From: Hyperoodon ampullatus
Lineage: Eukaryota > Chordata > Mammalia > Artiodactyla > Ziphiidae
NCBI GenBank assembly: GCA_949752795.1
Contig: CATKHW010000423.1
Span: 186,001 to 250,000, forward strand
Reading direction: 5' to 3'
DNA length: 64,000 bases
The notes below the pieces were generated by a model. The model was not told the origin of the DNA and did not search any database. It saw only the letters and a list, made by a program, of their open reading frames with translations. Of the stretch, positions 12,583 to 23,736 are shown in pieces. Position 1 is the stretch's first letter, and every line of letters begins with the position of its first letter. Made by a program: the position numbers and the translations under genes.

Positions 12583-14321
12583 GTCCCTTTCACTGAGGAA
12601 GGTTTAGGTCTTGTCTATTCCATAGTTGGTTTTTGGAACGGTTCCTGTGCTTATATCTAACTATGGTTTTATGCATCACCCCTCCTCTCCTTCCCCCTTA
12701 AGCAGGCATAAGAGTGTTTTCTAAATGTGAGACTCGGTTCTCTTTCCTAACTCAGTTCAAGTGTAGCCATGTTTACAGGATCTTCATAAGTGATATCTTA
12801 TGATAAGTTTCTTTTTCTGTGTGACTTATTTGACTTGGAATCATCGTACCTGAATCCACCCATTTTGCTGCTACTGGTCTTATGACATTGATTTCATGGC
12901 TGAGGGATATTCCATCGTACGTAAGTACCACAATTTTTTGAACCATTTTTATATATCCTGGGATACTTAAGGTGTACCCAAGTTGAGGTCCTTGTAAGCA
13001 GTGAAGCCCTAAATTTTGAGGTGGCTCTGTCTTATTGATTTTCAGTTTTCCCAAGGTATATTCCCTAGACTGGAAGTGCCCTTGGCTCTGTAGCTCTGTT
13101 GTTTACTTGTTTTAGGGAACACAATGCACTCCTCCAGAGAGGCAGTTGGCAATTTACATCCCGCCCATCAGCATAACAAGGCTCCCTGTTCTCCAGGGCC
13201 TGTCTTGCCTTTCTGGTTTTTACACATTTTATGGATGTCCCTTTTGCCCTGTGGGAAGTGATACTTCTTTGTAGTGCAGATTTGCATTGCCCTCTTGCTT
13301 TCTTGGCCAAAAAGGGCGTATGCGTTTTCTCCTGAATATATTCAGGAGAAAACGCATACGCCCTTTTTGGACAAGTGCATCATTGTCGAATTTGTGCCCC
13401 TGTTCCTGTGCTTTAAAGGCGATTCCAACGTACCTCTTGAAATCTGTATCCTGCTATTCTGCCTCGCTTTCAAGTCCGCCTCGTTGCCTTCCCTCAACAG
13501 ATTTTTGGACCATACTTGTCCTTTATTACTCTGCCAGTTTGTGAATTGTGGTGCCCTTGAGCTCCATTTTTCAACTCGTTTTTTGTGAGCTGACCGCAAG
13601 TCCAAAATTTTAGTTCAGGATTTATGCTGGTTCACGGTGGGGGCCTGAGAGTTTGGTTAATTCTTCTTCCTGCTGGGAAGTTAGAGTGATATGTGCCCGT
13701 CCAAATGCCTAACAGCTACTCTCTCATTGGTTCTCCCTCTTCGCTTTCATATTCTGCCAATTTGGAAACCTGTGCGCACCAGGAGGTTAAAGGGGCTGTC
13801 CTTCCAAGTTGGGAGATTGATAGTAAAGCAGATGGAAAGTCAAACCGGAGCACCAGGAGAGAGACTATTCGTTGAGTTTTAGAAACCTTTCGTATTCACA
13901 GTGGGTCAGTTCTCTTGGTTTACCGTACATGTTATAGCTGTAGTAATATTCCCTTCAACCTGGAGAGTTGGGACCCATGGAATGGTTGCCAGGCATTTGT
14001 GCTTTAAAGGGTCTGCATTTGCTCACCCAATCTCACCAATCGTCTCAGTCCCAAGTGTCCAGACTTATGCCACATCCAGCTGTCGTTGTAGATAGGGTCA
14101 TTCCAGCTTTCATCGGAGACCCTGAAGGAATTGTAAAGAATTTCCCAGTTTTCTTGTTTTGTTTTTGAAATTCCTTTTTATAGTGGGTTTGAGCTGATTC
14201 TCGCTGCCATGTTTATGTCAGTCTAGACACACTTGATTCCCTTACGGAGACATATCAATACATAGGTTTTAAGATTCTTACTAGTCAGATATATTCCTCT
14301 GTGGGAAATATGGGGTTTTGA
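12583..14321 (+). repeat. Satellite unit 8 (unit-6-like head, E tail)
   Basis: 1,739 bp and mosaic: up to the palindrome (13302-13375, one mismatch in ttggacaag) it follows unit 6, after about 13.4 kb it follows unit 11 (E type). Confidence 0.94.
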
Positions 14322-16060
14322 GCCCCTTTCACTGAGGAAGGTGTAGGTCTTGTCTATTCCATAGTTGGTTTTTGGAACGGTACCTGTGCTTATATCAAAC
14401 TCTGGTTTTATGCATCACCCCACCTCTCCTTCCCCCTTAAGGAGGCATAAGAGTGTTTTCTAAATGTGAGACACTGTTCTCTTTCCTAACTCAGTTCAAG
14501 TGTAGACATGTTTACAGGATCTTCATAAGTGTTATATTATGATAAGTTTCTTTTTCTGTGTGACTTATGTCACTTAGAATCATCGTACCTGAATCCACCC
14601 ATTTTGCTGCTACTGGTCTTATCACATTGATTTCATGGCTGAGGGATATTCCATCGTACGTAAGTACCACAATTTTTTGAACCATTTTTATATTTCCTGG
14701 GATATTTAAGGTGTACCCAAGTTGAGGTCCTTGTAAGCAGTGCAGCCATAAATTTTGGGGAGGCCCTGTCTTATTGATTTTCAGTTTTCCCAAAGTATAT
14801 TCCCTAGACTGGAAGTGCCCTTGACTCTGTAGCTCTGTTGTTTACTTGTTTTAGGGAACACAATGCACTCCTCCAGAGAGGCAGTTGGCTATTTACATCC
14901 CGCCCATCAGCATAAGAAAGCTCCCTGTTCTCCAGGGCCTGTCTTGCCTTTCTGCTTTTTACATATTTTGTGGATGTCCCTTTTGACCGGTGGGAAGTGA
15001 TACTTCTTTGTAGTGCAGATTTGCATTGCCCGCTTGCTTGCTTGGCCAAAAAGGGCGTATGCGTTTTCTCCTGAATATACTCAGGAGAAAACGCATACGC
15101 CCTTTTTGGCCAAGTGCATCATTGTCGAAGTTGTGCCCCTCTTCCTGTGTTTTAAAGGGGATTCCAACGTACCTCTTGAAATCTGTTTCCTGCTATTCTG
15201 CCTCGCTTTCAAGTCCGCCTCATTGCCTTCCCTCAACAGATGTTTGGACAATAGTTGTCCTTTATTACTCGGCCAGTTTGTGAATTGCTGTGCCCCTGAG
15301 CTCCATTTATCAACTCGTTTTTGGTGAGCTGACCGCAAGTCCAAAATTTTGGTTCAGGACCTATACTGGGTCCCGGTGGGTGGCTGAGACTTTGGTTAAT
15401 TCTTCTTCCTGCCGGGAAATTACAGTGATATGTGCCCGTCCAAATGCCTAGCAGCTACTCTCTCATTGGTTCTCCCTCTTCCCTTTCATCCTCTGCCAAA
15501 TTGGCAACCTGTGCGAACCAGGAGGTTAAAGGGGCTGTCTCTCCAAGTTGGGAGGTTGATAGTAAAGCAGATGGAAAGCCAAACATGAGCACCTGGAGAG
15601 GGACTATTCGTTGAGTTTTAGAAACTTTTCGTATTCACAGTGGTTCCGTTCTCTAGGTTTCCCGTACATGTTCTAGGTGTAGTAATACTCCCTTCAACCT
15701 GGAGAGTTGGGACCCATGGAATGGGTGCCAGGCATTTGTGCTTTAAAGGGTCTGCATTTGCTCACCCAATCTCACCAATCGTCTCAGGCCCAAGTGTCCA
15801 GCCTTATGCCACATCCAGCTGTCGTTAAAGATAGGGTCATTCCAGGTTTCATCAGAGACCCTGAAGGAATTGTAAAGAATTTCCCAGTTTTTTTGGTTTA
15901 TTTTTGAAATTCCTTTTTATAGTGGGTTTGAGCTGATTCTCGCTGCCATGTTTATGCCAGTCTAGACACACTTGATTCCCTTACGGACACATATCAATAC
16001 ATAGGTTTTAAGATTCTTACTAGTCAGATATATTCCTCTGCGGGAAATATGGGGTTGTGA
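14322..16060 (+). repeat. Satellite unit 9 (F)
   Basis: 1,739 bp. Carries gttatattatgataag, ggggaggccctg and cataagaaagc, shared with unit 12. Palindrome 15041-15114 has one central change (atatactc). Confidence 0.95.
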
Positions 16061-17800
16061 GTCACTTTCACTGAGGAAAGTGTAGATCTTGTCTATTCCA
16101 TAGTTGGTTTTTGGAACTGTACCTGTGCTTATATCAAACTCTGGTTTTATGCATCACCCCACCTCTCCTTCCCCCTTAAGCAGTCATAAGAGTGTTTTCT
16201 AAATGTGAGACACTGTTCTCTTTCCTAACTCAGTTCAAGTGTAGCCATGTTTACAGGATCTTCATAAGTGATATCTTATGATAAGTTTCTTTTTCTGTGT
16301 GACATATTTCACTTAGAATCATCGTACCTGAATCCACCCGTTTTGCTGCTACTGGTCTTATCACATTGATTTCATGGCTGAGGGATATTCCTTCGTACGT
16401 AAGTACCACAATTTTTTGAACCATTTTTATATTTCCTGGGATATTTAAGGTGTACCCAAGTTAAAGTACTTGTAAGCAGTGCAGCCCTAAATTTTGGGGT
16501 GGCTCTGTCTTATTGATTTTCAGTTTTCCCAAGGTATATTCCCTAGACTGGAAGTGCCCTTGGCTCTGTAGCTCTGTTGTTTACTTGTTTTAGGGAACAC
16601 AATGCACTCCTCCAGAGAGGCAGTTGGCAATTTACATCCCGCCCATCAGCCATAAGAAAGCTCCCTGTTCTCCAGGGCCTGTCTTGCCTTTCTGCTTTTT
16701 ACATATTTTGTGGATGTCCCTTTTGACCAGTGGGAAGTGATACTTCTTTGTAGTGCAGATTTGCATTGCCCGCTTGCTTGCTTGGCCAAAAAGGGCGTAT
16801 GCGTTTTCTCCTGAATATATTCAGGAGAAAACGCATACGCCCTTTTTGGCCAAGTGCATCATTGTCGAAGTTGTGCCCCTCTTCCTGTGCTTTAAAGGCG
16901 ATTCCAACGTACCTCTTGAAATCTGTTTCCTGCTATTCTGCCTCGCTTTCAAGTCCGCCTCATTGCCTTCCTTCAACAGATTTTTGGACGATAGTTGTCC
17001 TTTATTACTCGGCCAGTTTGTGAATTGCTGTGCCCCTGAGCTCCATTTTTCAACTCGTTTTTTGTGAGCTGACCGCAAGTCCAAAATTTTGGTTCAGGAC
17101 CTATACTGGTTCCCGGTGGGTGGCTGAGACTTTGGTTAATTCTTCTTCCTGCCGGGAAATTACAGTGATAGGTGCCCGTCCAAATGCCTAACAGCTACTC
17201 TCTCATTGGTTCTCCCTCTTCCCTTTCATCCTCTGCCAAATTGGCAACCTGTGCGAACCAGGAGGTTAAAGGGGCTGTCTCTCCAAGTTGAGAGGTCGAT
17301 AGTAAAGCAGATGGAAAGCCAAACAGGATCACCTGGAGAGGGACTATTCGTTGAGTTTTAGAAACTTTTCGTATTCACAGTGGGTCCGTTCTCTTGGTTC
17401 CCCGTACATGTTCTAGGTGTAGTAATACTCCCTTCAACCTGGAGAGGTGGGACCCATGGAATGGGTGCCAGGCATTTGTGCTTTAAAGGGTCTGCATTTG
17501 CTCACCCAATCTCACCAATCGTCTCAGTCCCAAGTGTCCAGCCTTATGCCACATCCAGCTGTCGTTAAAGATAGGGTCATTCCAGGTTTCATCAGAGACC
17601 CTGAAGGAATTGTAAAGAATTTCCCAGTTTTTTTGTTTTGTTTTTGAAATTCCTTTTTATAGTGGGTTTGAGCTGATTCTCGCTGCCATGTTTATGCCAG
17701 TCTAGACACACTTGATTCCCTTACGGAGACATATCAATACATAGGTTTTAAGATTATTACTAGTCAGATATATTCCTCTGCGGGAAATATGGGGTTGTGA
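16061..17800 (+). repeat. Satellite unit 10 (G)
   Basis: 1,740 bp, with the extra base in catcagccataag shared with unit 13. Palindrome perfect. The tail has gtgataggtgccc and gccaaacaggatcacc, both shared with unit 13. Confidence 0.95.
16781..16854. repeat. Perfect 74-bp palindrome (unit 10)
   Basis: This is base-for-base the same perfect palindrome as in unit 12, two units earlier. Confidence 0.95.
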
Positions 17801-19538
17801 GTCCCTTTCACTGAGGAAGGTGTAGATCTTGTCTATTCCATAGTTGGTTTTTGGAACTGTACCTGTGCTTATATCAAACTCTGGTTTTATGCATCACCCC
17901 ACCTCTCCTTTCCCTTAAGCAGTCATAAGAGTGTTTTCTAAATGTGAGACACTGTTCTCTTTCCTAACTAAGTTCATGTGTAGCCATGTTTACAGGATCT
18001 TCATAAGTGGTATCTTATGATAAGTTTCTTTTTCTGTGTGACATATTTCACTTAGAATCATCGTACCTGAATCCACCCGTTTTGCTGCTACTGGTCTTAT
18101 CACATTGATTTCATGGCTGAGGGATATTCCTTCGTACGTAAGTACCACAATTTTTTGAACCATTTTTATATCTCCTGGGATATTTAAGGTGTACCCAAGT
18201 TGAGGTCCTTGTAAGCAGTGCAGCCCTAAATTTTGGTGTGGCTCTGTCTTATTGATTTTCAGTTTTCCCAAGGTATATTACCTAGACTGGAAGTGCCCTC
18301 GGCTCTGTAGCTCTGTTGTTTACTTGTTTTAGGGAACACAATGCACTCCTCCAGAGAGGCAGTTGGCAATTTACATCCCGCCCATCAGCATAACAAAGCT
18401 CCCTGTTCTCCAGGGCCTGCCTTGCCTTTCTGGTTTTTACACATTTTATGGATGTCCCTTTTGACCGGTGGGAAGTGATACTTCTTTGTAGTGCAGATTT
18501 GAATTGCCCTCTTGCTTGCTTGGCCAAAAAGGGCATATGCGTTTTCTCCTGAATATATTCAGGAGAAAATGCATACGCCCTTTTTGGCCAAGTGCATCAT
18601 TGTCGAAGTTGTGCCCCTCTTCCTGTGCTTTAAAGGCGATTCCAACGTACCTCTTGAAATCTGTTTCCTGCTATTCTGCCTCGCTTTCAAGTCCGCCTCG
18701 TTGCCTTCCCTCAACAGATTTTTGGACGATACTTGTCCTTTATTACTCTGCCAGTTTGTGAATTGCGGTGCCCTTGAGCTCCATTTTTCAACTCGTTTTT
18801 TGTGAGCTGACCGCAAGTCCAAAATTTTAGTTCAGGATTTATGCTGGTTCCCGGTGGGGGCCTGAGACTTTGGTTAATTCTTCTTCCTGCTGGGAAGTTA
18901 GAGTGATATGTGCCCGTCCAAATGCCTAACAGCTACTCTCTCATTGGTTCTCCCTCTTCGCTTTCATATTCTGCCAATTTGGAAACCTGTGCGCACCAGG
19001 AGGTTAAAGGGGCTGTCTCTCCAAGTTGGGAGATTGATAGTAAAGCAGATGGAAAGTCAAACCGGAGCACCAGGAGAGGGACTATTGGTTGAGTTTTAGA
19101 AACCTTTCGTATTCACAGTGGGTCAGTTCTCTTGGTTTACCGTACATGTTATAGCTGTAGTAATATTCCCTTCAACCTGGAGAGTTGGGACCCATGGAAT
19201 GGTTGCCAGGCATTTGTGCTTTAAAGGGTCTGCATTTGCTCACCCAATCTCACGAATCGTCTCAGTCCCAAGTGTCCAGACTTATGCCACATCCAGCTGT
19301 CGTTGTAGATAGGGTCATTCCAGGTTTCATCAGAGACCCTGAAGGAATTGTAAAGAATTTCCCAGTTTTCTTGTTTTGTTTTTGAAATTCCTTTTTATAG
19401 TGGGTTTGAGCTGATTCTCGCTGCCATGTTTATGTCAGTCTAGACACACTTGATTCCCTTACGGAGACATATCAATACATAGGTTTTAAGATTCTTACTA
19501 GTCAGATATATTCCTCTGCGGGAAATATGGGGTTTTGA
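17801..19538 (+). repeat. Satellite unit 11 (E)
   Basis: 1,738 bp. Palindrome 18519-18592 has ggcatatg in the left arm and aatgcatac in the right. The tail matches unit 8 closely. Confidence 0.95.
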
Positions 19539-21277
19539 GTCCCTTTCACTGAGGAAGGTGTAGGTCTTGTCTATTCCATAGTTGGTTTTTGGAACGGTAC
19601 CTGTGCTTATATCAAACTCTGGTTTTATGCATCACCCCACCTCTCCTTCCCCCTTAAGGAGGCATAAGAGTGTTTTCTAAATGTGAGACACTGTTCTCTT
19701 TCCTAACTCAGTTCAAGTGTAGACATGTTTACAGGATCTTCATAAGTGTTATATTATGATAAGTTTCTTTTTCTGTGTGACTTATGTCACTTAGAATCAT
19801 CGTACCTGAATCCACCCGTTTTGCTGCTACTGGTCTTATCACATTGATTTCATGGCTGAGGGATATTCCATTGTACGTAAGTACCACAATTTTTTGAACC
19901 ATTTTTATATTTCCTGGGATATTTAAGGTGTACCCAAGTTGAGGTCCTTGTAAGCAGTGCAGCCATAAATTTTGGGGAGGCCCTGTCTTATTGATTTTCA
20001 GTTTTCCCAAAGTATATTCCCTAGACTGGAAGTGCCCTTGGCTCTGTAGCTCTGTTGTTTACTTGTTTTAGGGAACACAATGCACTCCTCCAGAGAGGCA
20101 GTTGGCTATTTACATCCCGCCCATCAGCATAAGAAAGCTCCCTGTTCTCCAGGGCCTGTCTTGCCTTTCTGCTTTTTACATATTTTGTGGATGTCCCTTT
20201 TGACCGGTGGGAAGTGATACTTCTTTGTAGTGCAGATTTGCATTGCCCGCTTGCTTGCTTGGCCAAAAAGGGCGTATGCGTTTTCTCCTGAATATATTCA
20301 GGAGAAAACGCATACGCCCTTTTTGGCCAAGTGCATCATTGTCGAAGTTGTGCCCCTCTTCCTGTGTTTTAAAGGGGATTCCAACGTACCACTTGAAATC
20401 TGTTTCCTGCTATTCTGCCTCGCTTTCAAGTCCGCCTCATTGCCTTCCCTCAACAGATGTTTGGACAATAGTTGTCCTTTATTACTCGGCCAGTTTGTGA
20501 ATTGCTGTGCCCCTGAGCTCCATTTTTCAACTCGTTTTTGGTGAGCTGACCGCAAGTCCAAAATTTTGGTTCAGGACCTATACTGGTTCCCGGTGGGTGG
20601 CTGAGACTTTGGTTAATTCTTCTTCCTGCCGGGAAATTACAGTGATATGTGCCCGTCCAAATGCCTAGCAGCTACTCTCTCATTGTTTCTCCCTCTTCCC
20701 TTTCTTCCTCTGCCAAATTGGCAACCTGTGCGAACCAGGAGGTTGAAGGGGCTGTCTCTCCAAGTTGGGAGGTTGATAGTAAAGCAGATGGAAAGCCAAA
20801 CAGGAGCACCTGGAGAGGGACTATTCGTTGAGTTTTAGAAAGTTTTCGTATTCACAGTGGGTCCGTTCTCTAGGTTTCCCGTACATGTTCTAGGTGTAGT
20901 AATACTCCCTTCAACCTGGAGAGTTGGGACCCATGGAATGGGTGCCAGGCATTTGTGCTTTAAAGGGTCTGCATTTGCTCACCCAATCTCACCAATCGTC
21001 TCAGTCCCAAGTGTCCAGCCTTATGCCACATCCAGCTGTCGTTAAAGATAGGGTCATTCCAGGTTTCATCAGAGACCCTGAAGGAATTGTAAAGAATTTC
21101 CCAGTTTTTTTGGTTTGTTTTTGAAATTCCTTTTTATACTGGGTTTGAGCTGATTCTCGCTGCCATGTTTATGCCAGTCTAGACACACTTGATTCCCTTA
21201 CGGACACATATCAATACATAGGTTTTAAGATTCTTACTAGTCAGATATATTCCTCTGCGGGAAATATGGGGTTGTGA
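19539..21277 (+). repeat. Satellite unit 12 (F)
   Basis: 1,739 bp; close match to unit 9 at 5,217 bp. Palindrome perfect. Confidence 0.95.
20258..20331. repeat. Perfect 74-bp palindrome, no spacer (unit 12)
   Basis: Left arm of 37 bases begins CTTGGCCAAAAAGGGCG and the right arm is its exact reverse complement, meeting at GAATA/TATTC. The next flanking bases (g before, t after) do not pair, so the repeat ends sharply. The left boundary sits on a short GCTT triplet repeat (gcttgcttgctt). The palindrome lies where L1 ORF2 similarity ends. It could extrude as a cruciform, or form a ~35-bp hairpin in RNA. Confidence 0.97.
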
Positions 21278-21997
21278 GTCCCTTTCACTGAGGAAAGTGT
21301 AGATCTTGTCTATTCCATAGTTGGTTTTTGGAACTGTACCTGTGCTTATATCAAACTCTGGTTTTATGCATCACCCCACCTCTCCTTCCCCCTTAAGCAG
21401 TCATAAGAGTGTTTTCTAAATGTGAGACACTGTTCTCTTTCCTAACTCAGTTCAAGTGTAGCCATGTTTACAGGATCTTCATAAGTGATATCTTATGATA
21501 AGTTTCTTTTTCTGTGTGACATATTTCACTTAGAATCATCGTACCTGAATCCACCCGTTTTGCTGCTACTGGTCTTATCACATTGATTTCATGGCTGAGG
21601 GATATTCCTTCGTACGTAAGTACCACAATTTTTTGAACCATTTTTATATTTCCTGGGATATTTAAGGTGTACCCAAGTTAAGGTACTTGTAAGCAGTGCA
21701 GCCCTAAATTTTGGTGTGGCTCTGTCTTATTGATTTTCAGTTTTCCCAAGGTATATTCCCTAGACTGGAAGTGCTCTTGGCTCTGTAGCTCTGTTGTTTA
21801 CTTGTTTTAGGGAACACAATGCACTCCTCCAGAGAGGCAGTTGGCAATTTACATCCCGCCCATCAGCCATAAGAAAGCTCCCTGTTCTCCAGGGCCTGTC
21901 TTGCCTTTCTGCTTTTTACATATTTTGTGGATGTCCCTTTTGACCAGTGGGAAGTGATACTTCTTTGTAGTGCAGATTTGCATTGCCCGCTTGCTTG

Positions 21998-22071
21998 CTT
22001 GGCCAAAAAGGGCGTATGCGTTTTCTCCTGAATATATTCAGGAGAAAACGCATACGCCCTTTTTGGCCAAG
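21998..22071. repeat. Perfect 74-bp palindrome (unit 13)
   Basis: Perfect copy in the unit that pairs with unit 10 in the older trimer duplication. Confidence 0.95.
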
Positions 22072-22844
22072 TGCATCATTGTCGAAGTTGTGCCCCTCTT
22101 CCTGTGCTTTAAAGGCGATTCCAACGTACCTCTTGAAATCTGTTTCCTGCTATTCTGCCTCGCTTTCAAGTCCGCCTCATTGCCTTCCCTCAACAGATTT
22201 TTGGACGATAGTTGTCCTTTATTACTCGGCCAGTTTGTGAATTGCTGTGCCCCTGAGCTCCATTTTTCAACTCGTTTTTTGTGAGCTGACCGCAAGTCCA
22301 AAATTTTGGTTCAGGACCTATACTGGTTCCCGGTGGGTGGCTGAGACTTTGGTTAATTCTTCTTCCTGCCGGGAAATTACAGTGATAGGTGCCCGTCCAA
22401 ATGCCTAACAGCTACTCTCTCATTGGTTCTCCCTCTTCCCTTTCATCCTCTGCCAAATTGGCAACCTGTGCGAACCAGGAGGTTAAAGGGGCTGTCTCTC
22501 CAAGTTGGGAGGTTGATAGTAAAGCAGATGGAAAGCCAAACAGGATCACCTGGAGAGGGACTATTCGTTGAGTTTTAGAAACTTTTCGTATTCACAGTGG
22601 GTCCGTTCTCTAGGTTTCCCGTACATGTTTTACGTGTAGTAATACTCCCTTCAACCTGGAGAGGTGGGACCCATGGAAAGGGTGCCAGGCATTTGTGCTT
22701 TAAAGGGTCTGCATTTGCTCACCCAATCTCACCAATCGTCTCAGTCCCAAGTGTCCAGCCTTATGCCACATCCAGCTGTCGTTAAAGATAGGGTCATTCC
22801 AGGTTTCATCAGAGACCCTGAAGGAATTGTAAAGAATTTCCCAG
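22072..22844. repeat. Non-L1 segment of the unit (representative, unit 13)
   Basis: These 773 bases lie between the palindrome and the L1 poly(A) remnant. I do not recognise them as any repeat family; they may be the DNA into which the L1 inserted, or an older diverged element. A tgtgctttaaagg motif occurs twice within the segment, near each end. Short open frames of 60-104 codons recur here in all units, but they carry no recognisable domain and differ by subtype, so I do not call genes. Confidence 0.7.
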
Positions 22845-22863
22845 TTTTTTTGTTTTGTTTTTG
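22845..22863 (-). other. Remnant L1 poly(A) tail (T-rich tract)
   Basis: A run of seven T, then G, TTTT, G, TTTTT and G lies directly beside the end of L1 3' UTR similarity. This is where the poly(A) tail of a minus-strand L1 insertion should be. The tract recurs in every unit 173 bases before the unit start. It varies slightly: TTTTATG in B and C types, and an extra CTTTTG-like expansion near 7194 in unit 4. Confidence 0.75.
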
Positions 22864-23736
22864 AAATTCCTTTTTATAGTGGGTTTGAGTTGATTCTCGC
22901 TGCCATGTTGATGCCAGTCTAGACACACTTGATTCCCTTACGGAGACATATCAATACATAGGTTTCATGATTCTTACTAGTCAGATATATTCCTCTGCGG
23001 GAAATATGGGGTTTTGAGTCCCTTTCACTGAGGAAGGTGTAGGTCTTGTCTATTCCATAGTTGGTTTTTGGAACTGTACCTGTGCTTATATCAAACTCTG
23101 GTTTTATGCATCACCACACCTCTCCTTCCCCCTTAAGCAGTCATAAGAGTGTTTTCTAAATGTGAGACACTGTTCTCTTTCCTAACTCAGTTCAAGTGTA
23201 GCCATGTTTACAGGATCTTCATAAGTGATATCTTATGATAAGTTTCTTTTTCTGTGTGACTTATTTCACTTAGAATCATCGTACCTGAATCCACCCATTT
23301 TGCTGCTACTGGTCTTATCACATTGATTTCATGGCTGAGGGATATTCCATCGTACGTAAGTACCACAATTTTTGGAACCATTTTTATATTTCCTGGGATA
23401 TTTAAGGTGTACCCAAGTTGAGGTCCTTGTAAGCAGTGCAGCCCTAAATTTTGGAGTGGCTCTGTCTTATTGATTTTCAGTTTTCCCAAGGTATATTCCC
23501 TAGACTGGAAGTGCCCTTGGCTCTGTAGCTCTGTTGTTTACTTGTTTTAGGGAACACAATGCACTCCTCCAGAGAGGCAGTTGGCAATTTACATCCCGCC
23601 CTTGAGCATAACAAGGCTCCCTGTTCTCCAGGGCCTGTCTTGCCTTTCTGGTTTTTACACATTTTGTGGATGTCCCTTTTGACCGGTGGGAAGTGATACT
23701 TCTTTGTAGTGCAGATTTGCATTGCCCGCTTGCTTG
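22845..23736 (-). mobile_element. Antisense LINE-1 3' end (representative copy, unit 14)
   Basis: Read on the minus strand, this is the 3' end of a LINE-1. ORF2 C-terminal remnants occupy about 23208-23736. One frame gives MQICTTKKYHFPPVK near 23722, matching the L1 pattern MQIKTT-RYHLTPV; another gives ILSEISHTEKETYHKIS ending at 23208, matching ILSEVSQTEKDKYHMIS, preceded by LTYDGISLSHEIN as in L1 YNGILLSHKKN. Frameshifts separate them, so it is non-coding. About 22864-23207 aligns with the L1 3' UTR (features such as the gtaggtc...caaactc block and the cataag-gtgttttcta block). A T-rich tract at 22845-22863 is the poly(A) remnant. The equivalent segment in other units runs from 173 bases before the unit start to about 718 bases after it. 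Confidence 0.9.

Larger units (their letters stand above)
13440..18656 (+). repeat. Older trimer higher-order repeat, copy 1 (E-F-G)
   Basis: It matches the following copy at a shift of 5,217 bp. Shared private variants include cgctttcatattctgcc plus ggaaacctgtgcgcacc (E, near 13741 and 18958), cataagaaagctcc with tctgctttttacatattttg (F and G), and a one-base insertion catcagccataag that makes units 10 and 13 both 1,740 bp. The left limit is approximate: before about 13.4 kb unit 8 resembles unit 6 instead. Confidence 0.8.
18657..23017 (+). repeat. Older trimer higher-order repeat, copy 2 (E-F-G)
   Basis: Second copy of the 5,217-bp pattern, with scattered single-base differences from copy 1, so older than the A-B-C duplication downstream. 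It merges into the A-B-C domain around 22.9-23.0 kb, where the C-type variant gttgattctcgctgccatgttgatg appears near 22888. Confidence 0.75.
21278..23017 (+). repeat. Satellite unit 13 (G)
   Basis: 1,740 bp; matches unit 10. Its last ~150 bases switch to the gttgatg form typical of unit ends within the A-B-C domain. Confidence 0.95.

Noticed and set aside
20258..20331. Palindrome as a CRISPR-like repeat or a rho-independent terminator
   Set aside because: The period is 1.74 kb with long conserved spacers in a mammalian L1-containing array; neither bacterial feature fits.
23208..23489. Recurring 93-codon minus-strand frame as a functional L1 protein
   Set aside because: It holds only the C-terminal end of ORF2; the upstream part is in another frame, and no reverse transcriptase or endonuclease region is present.
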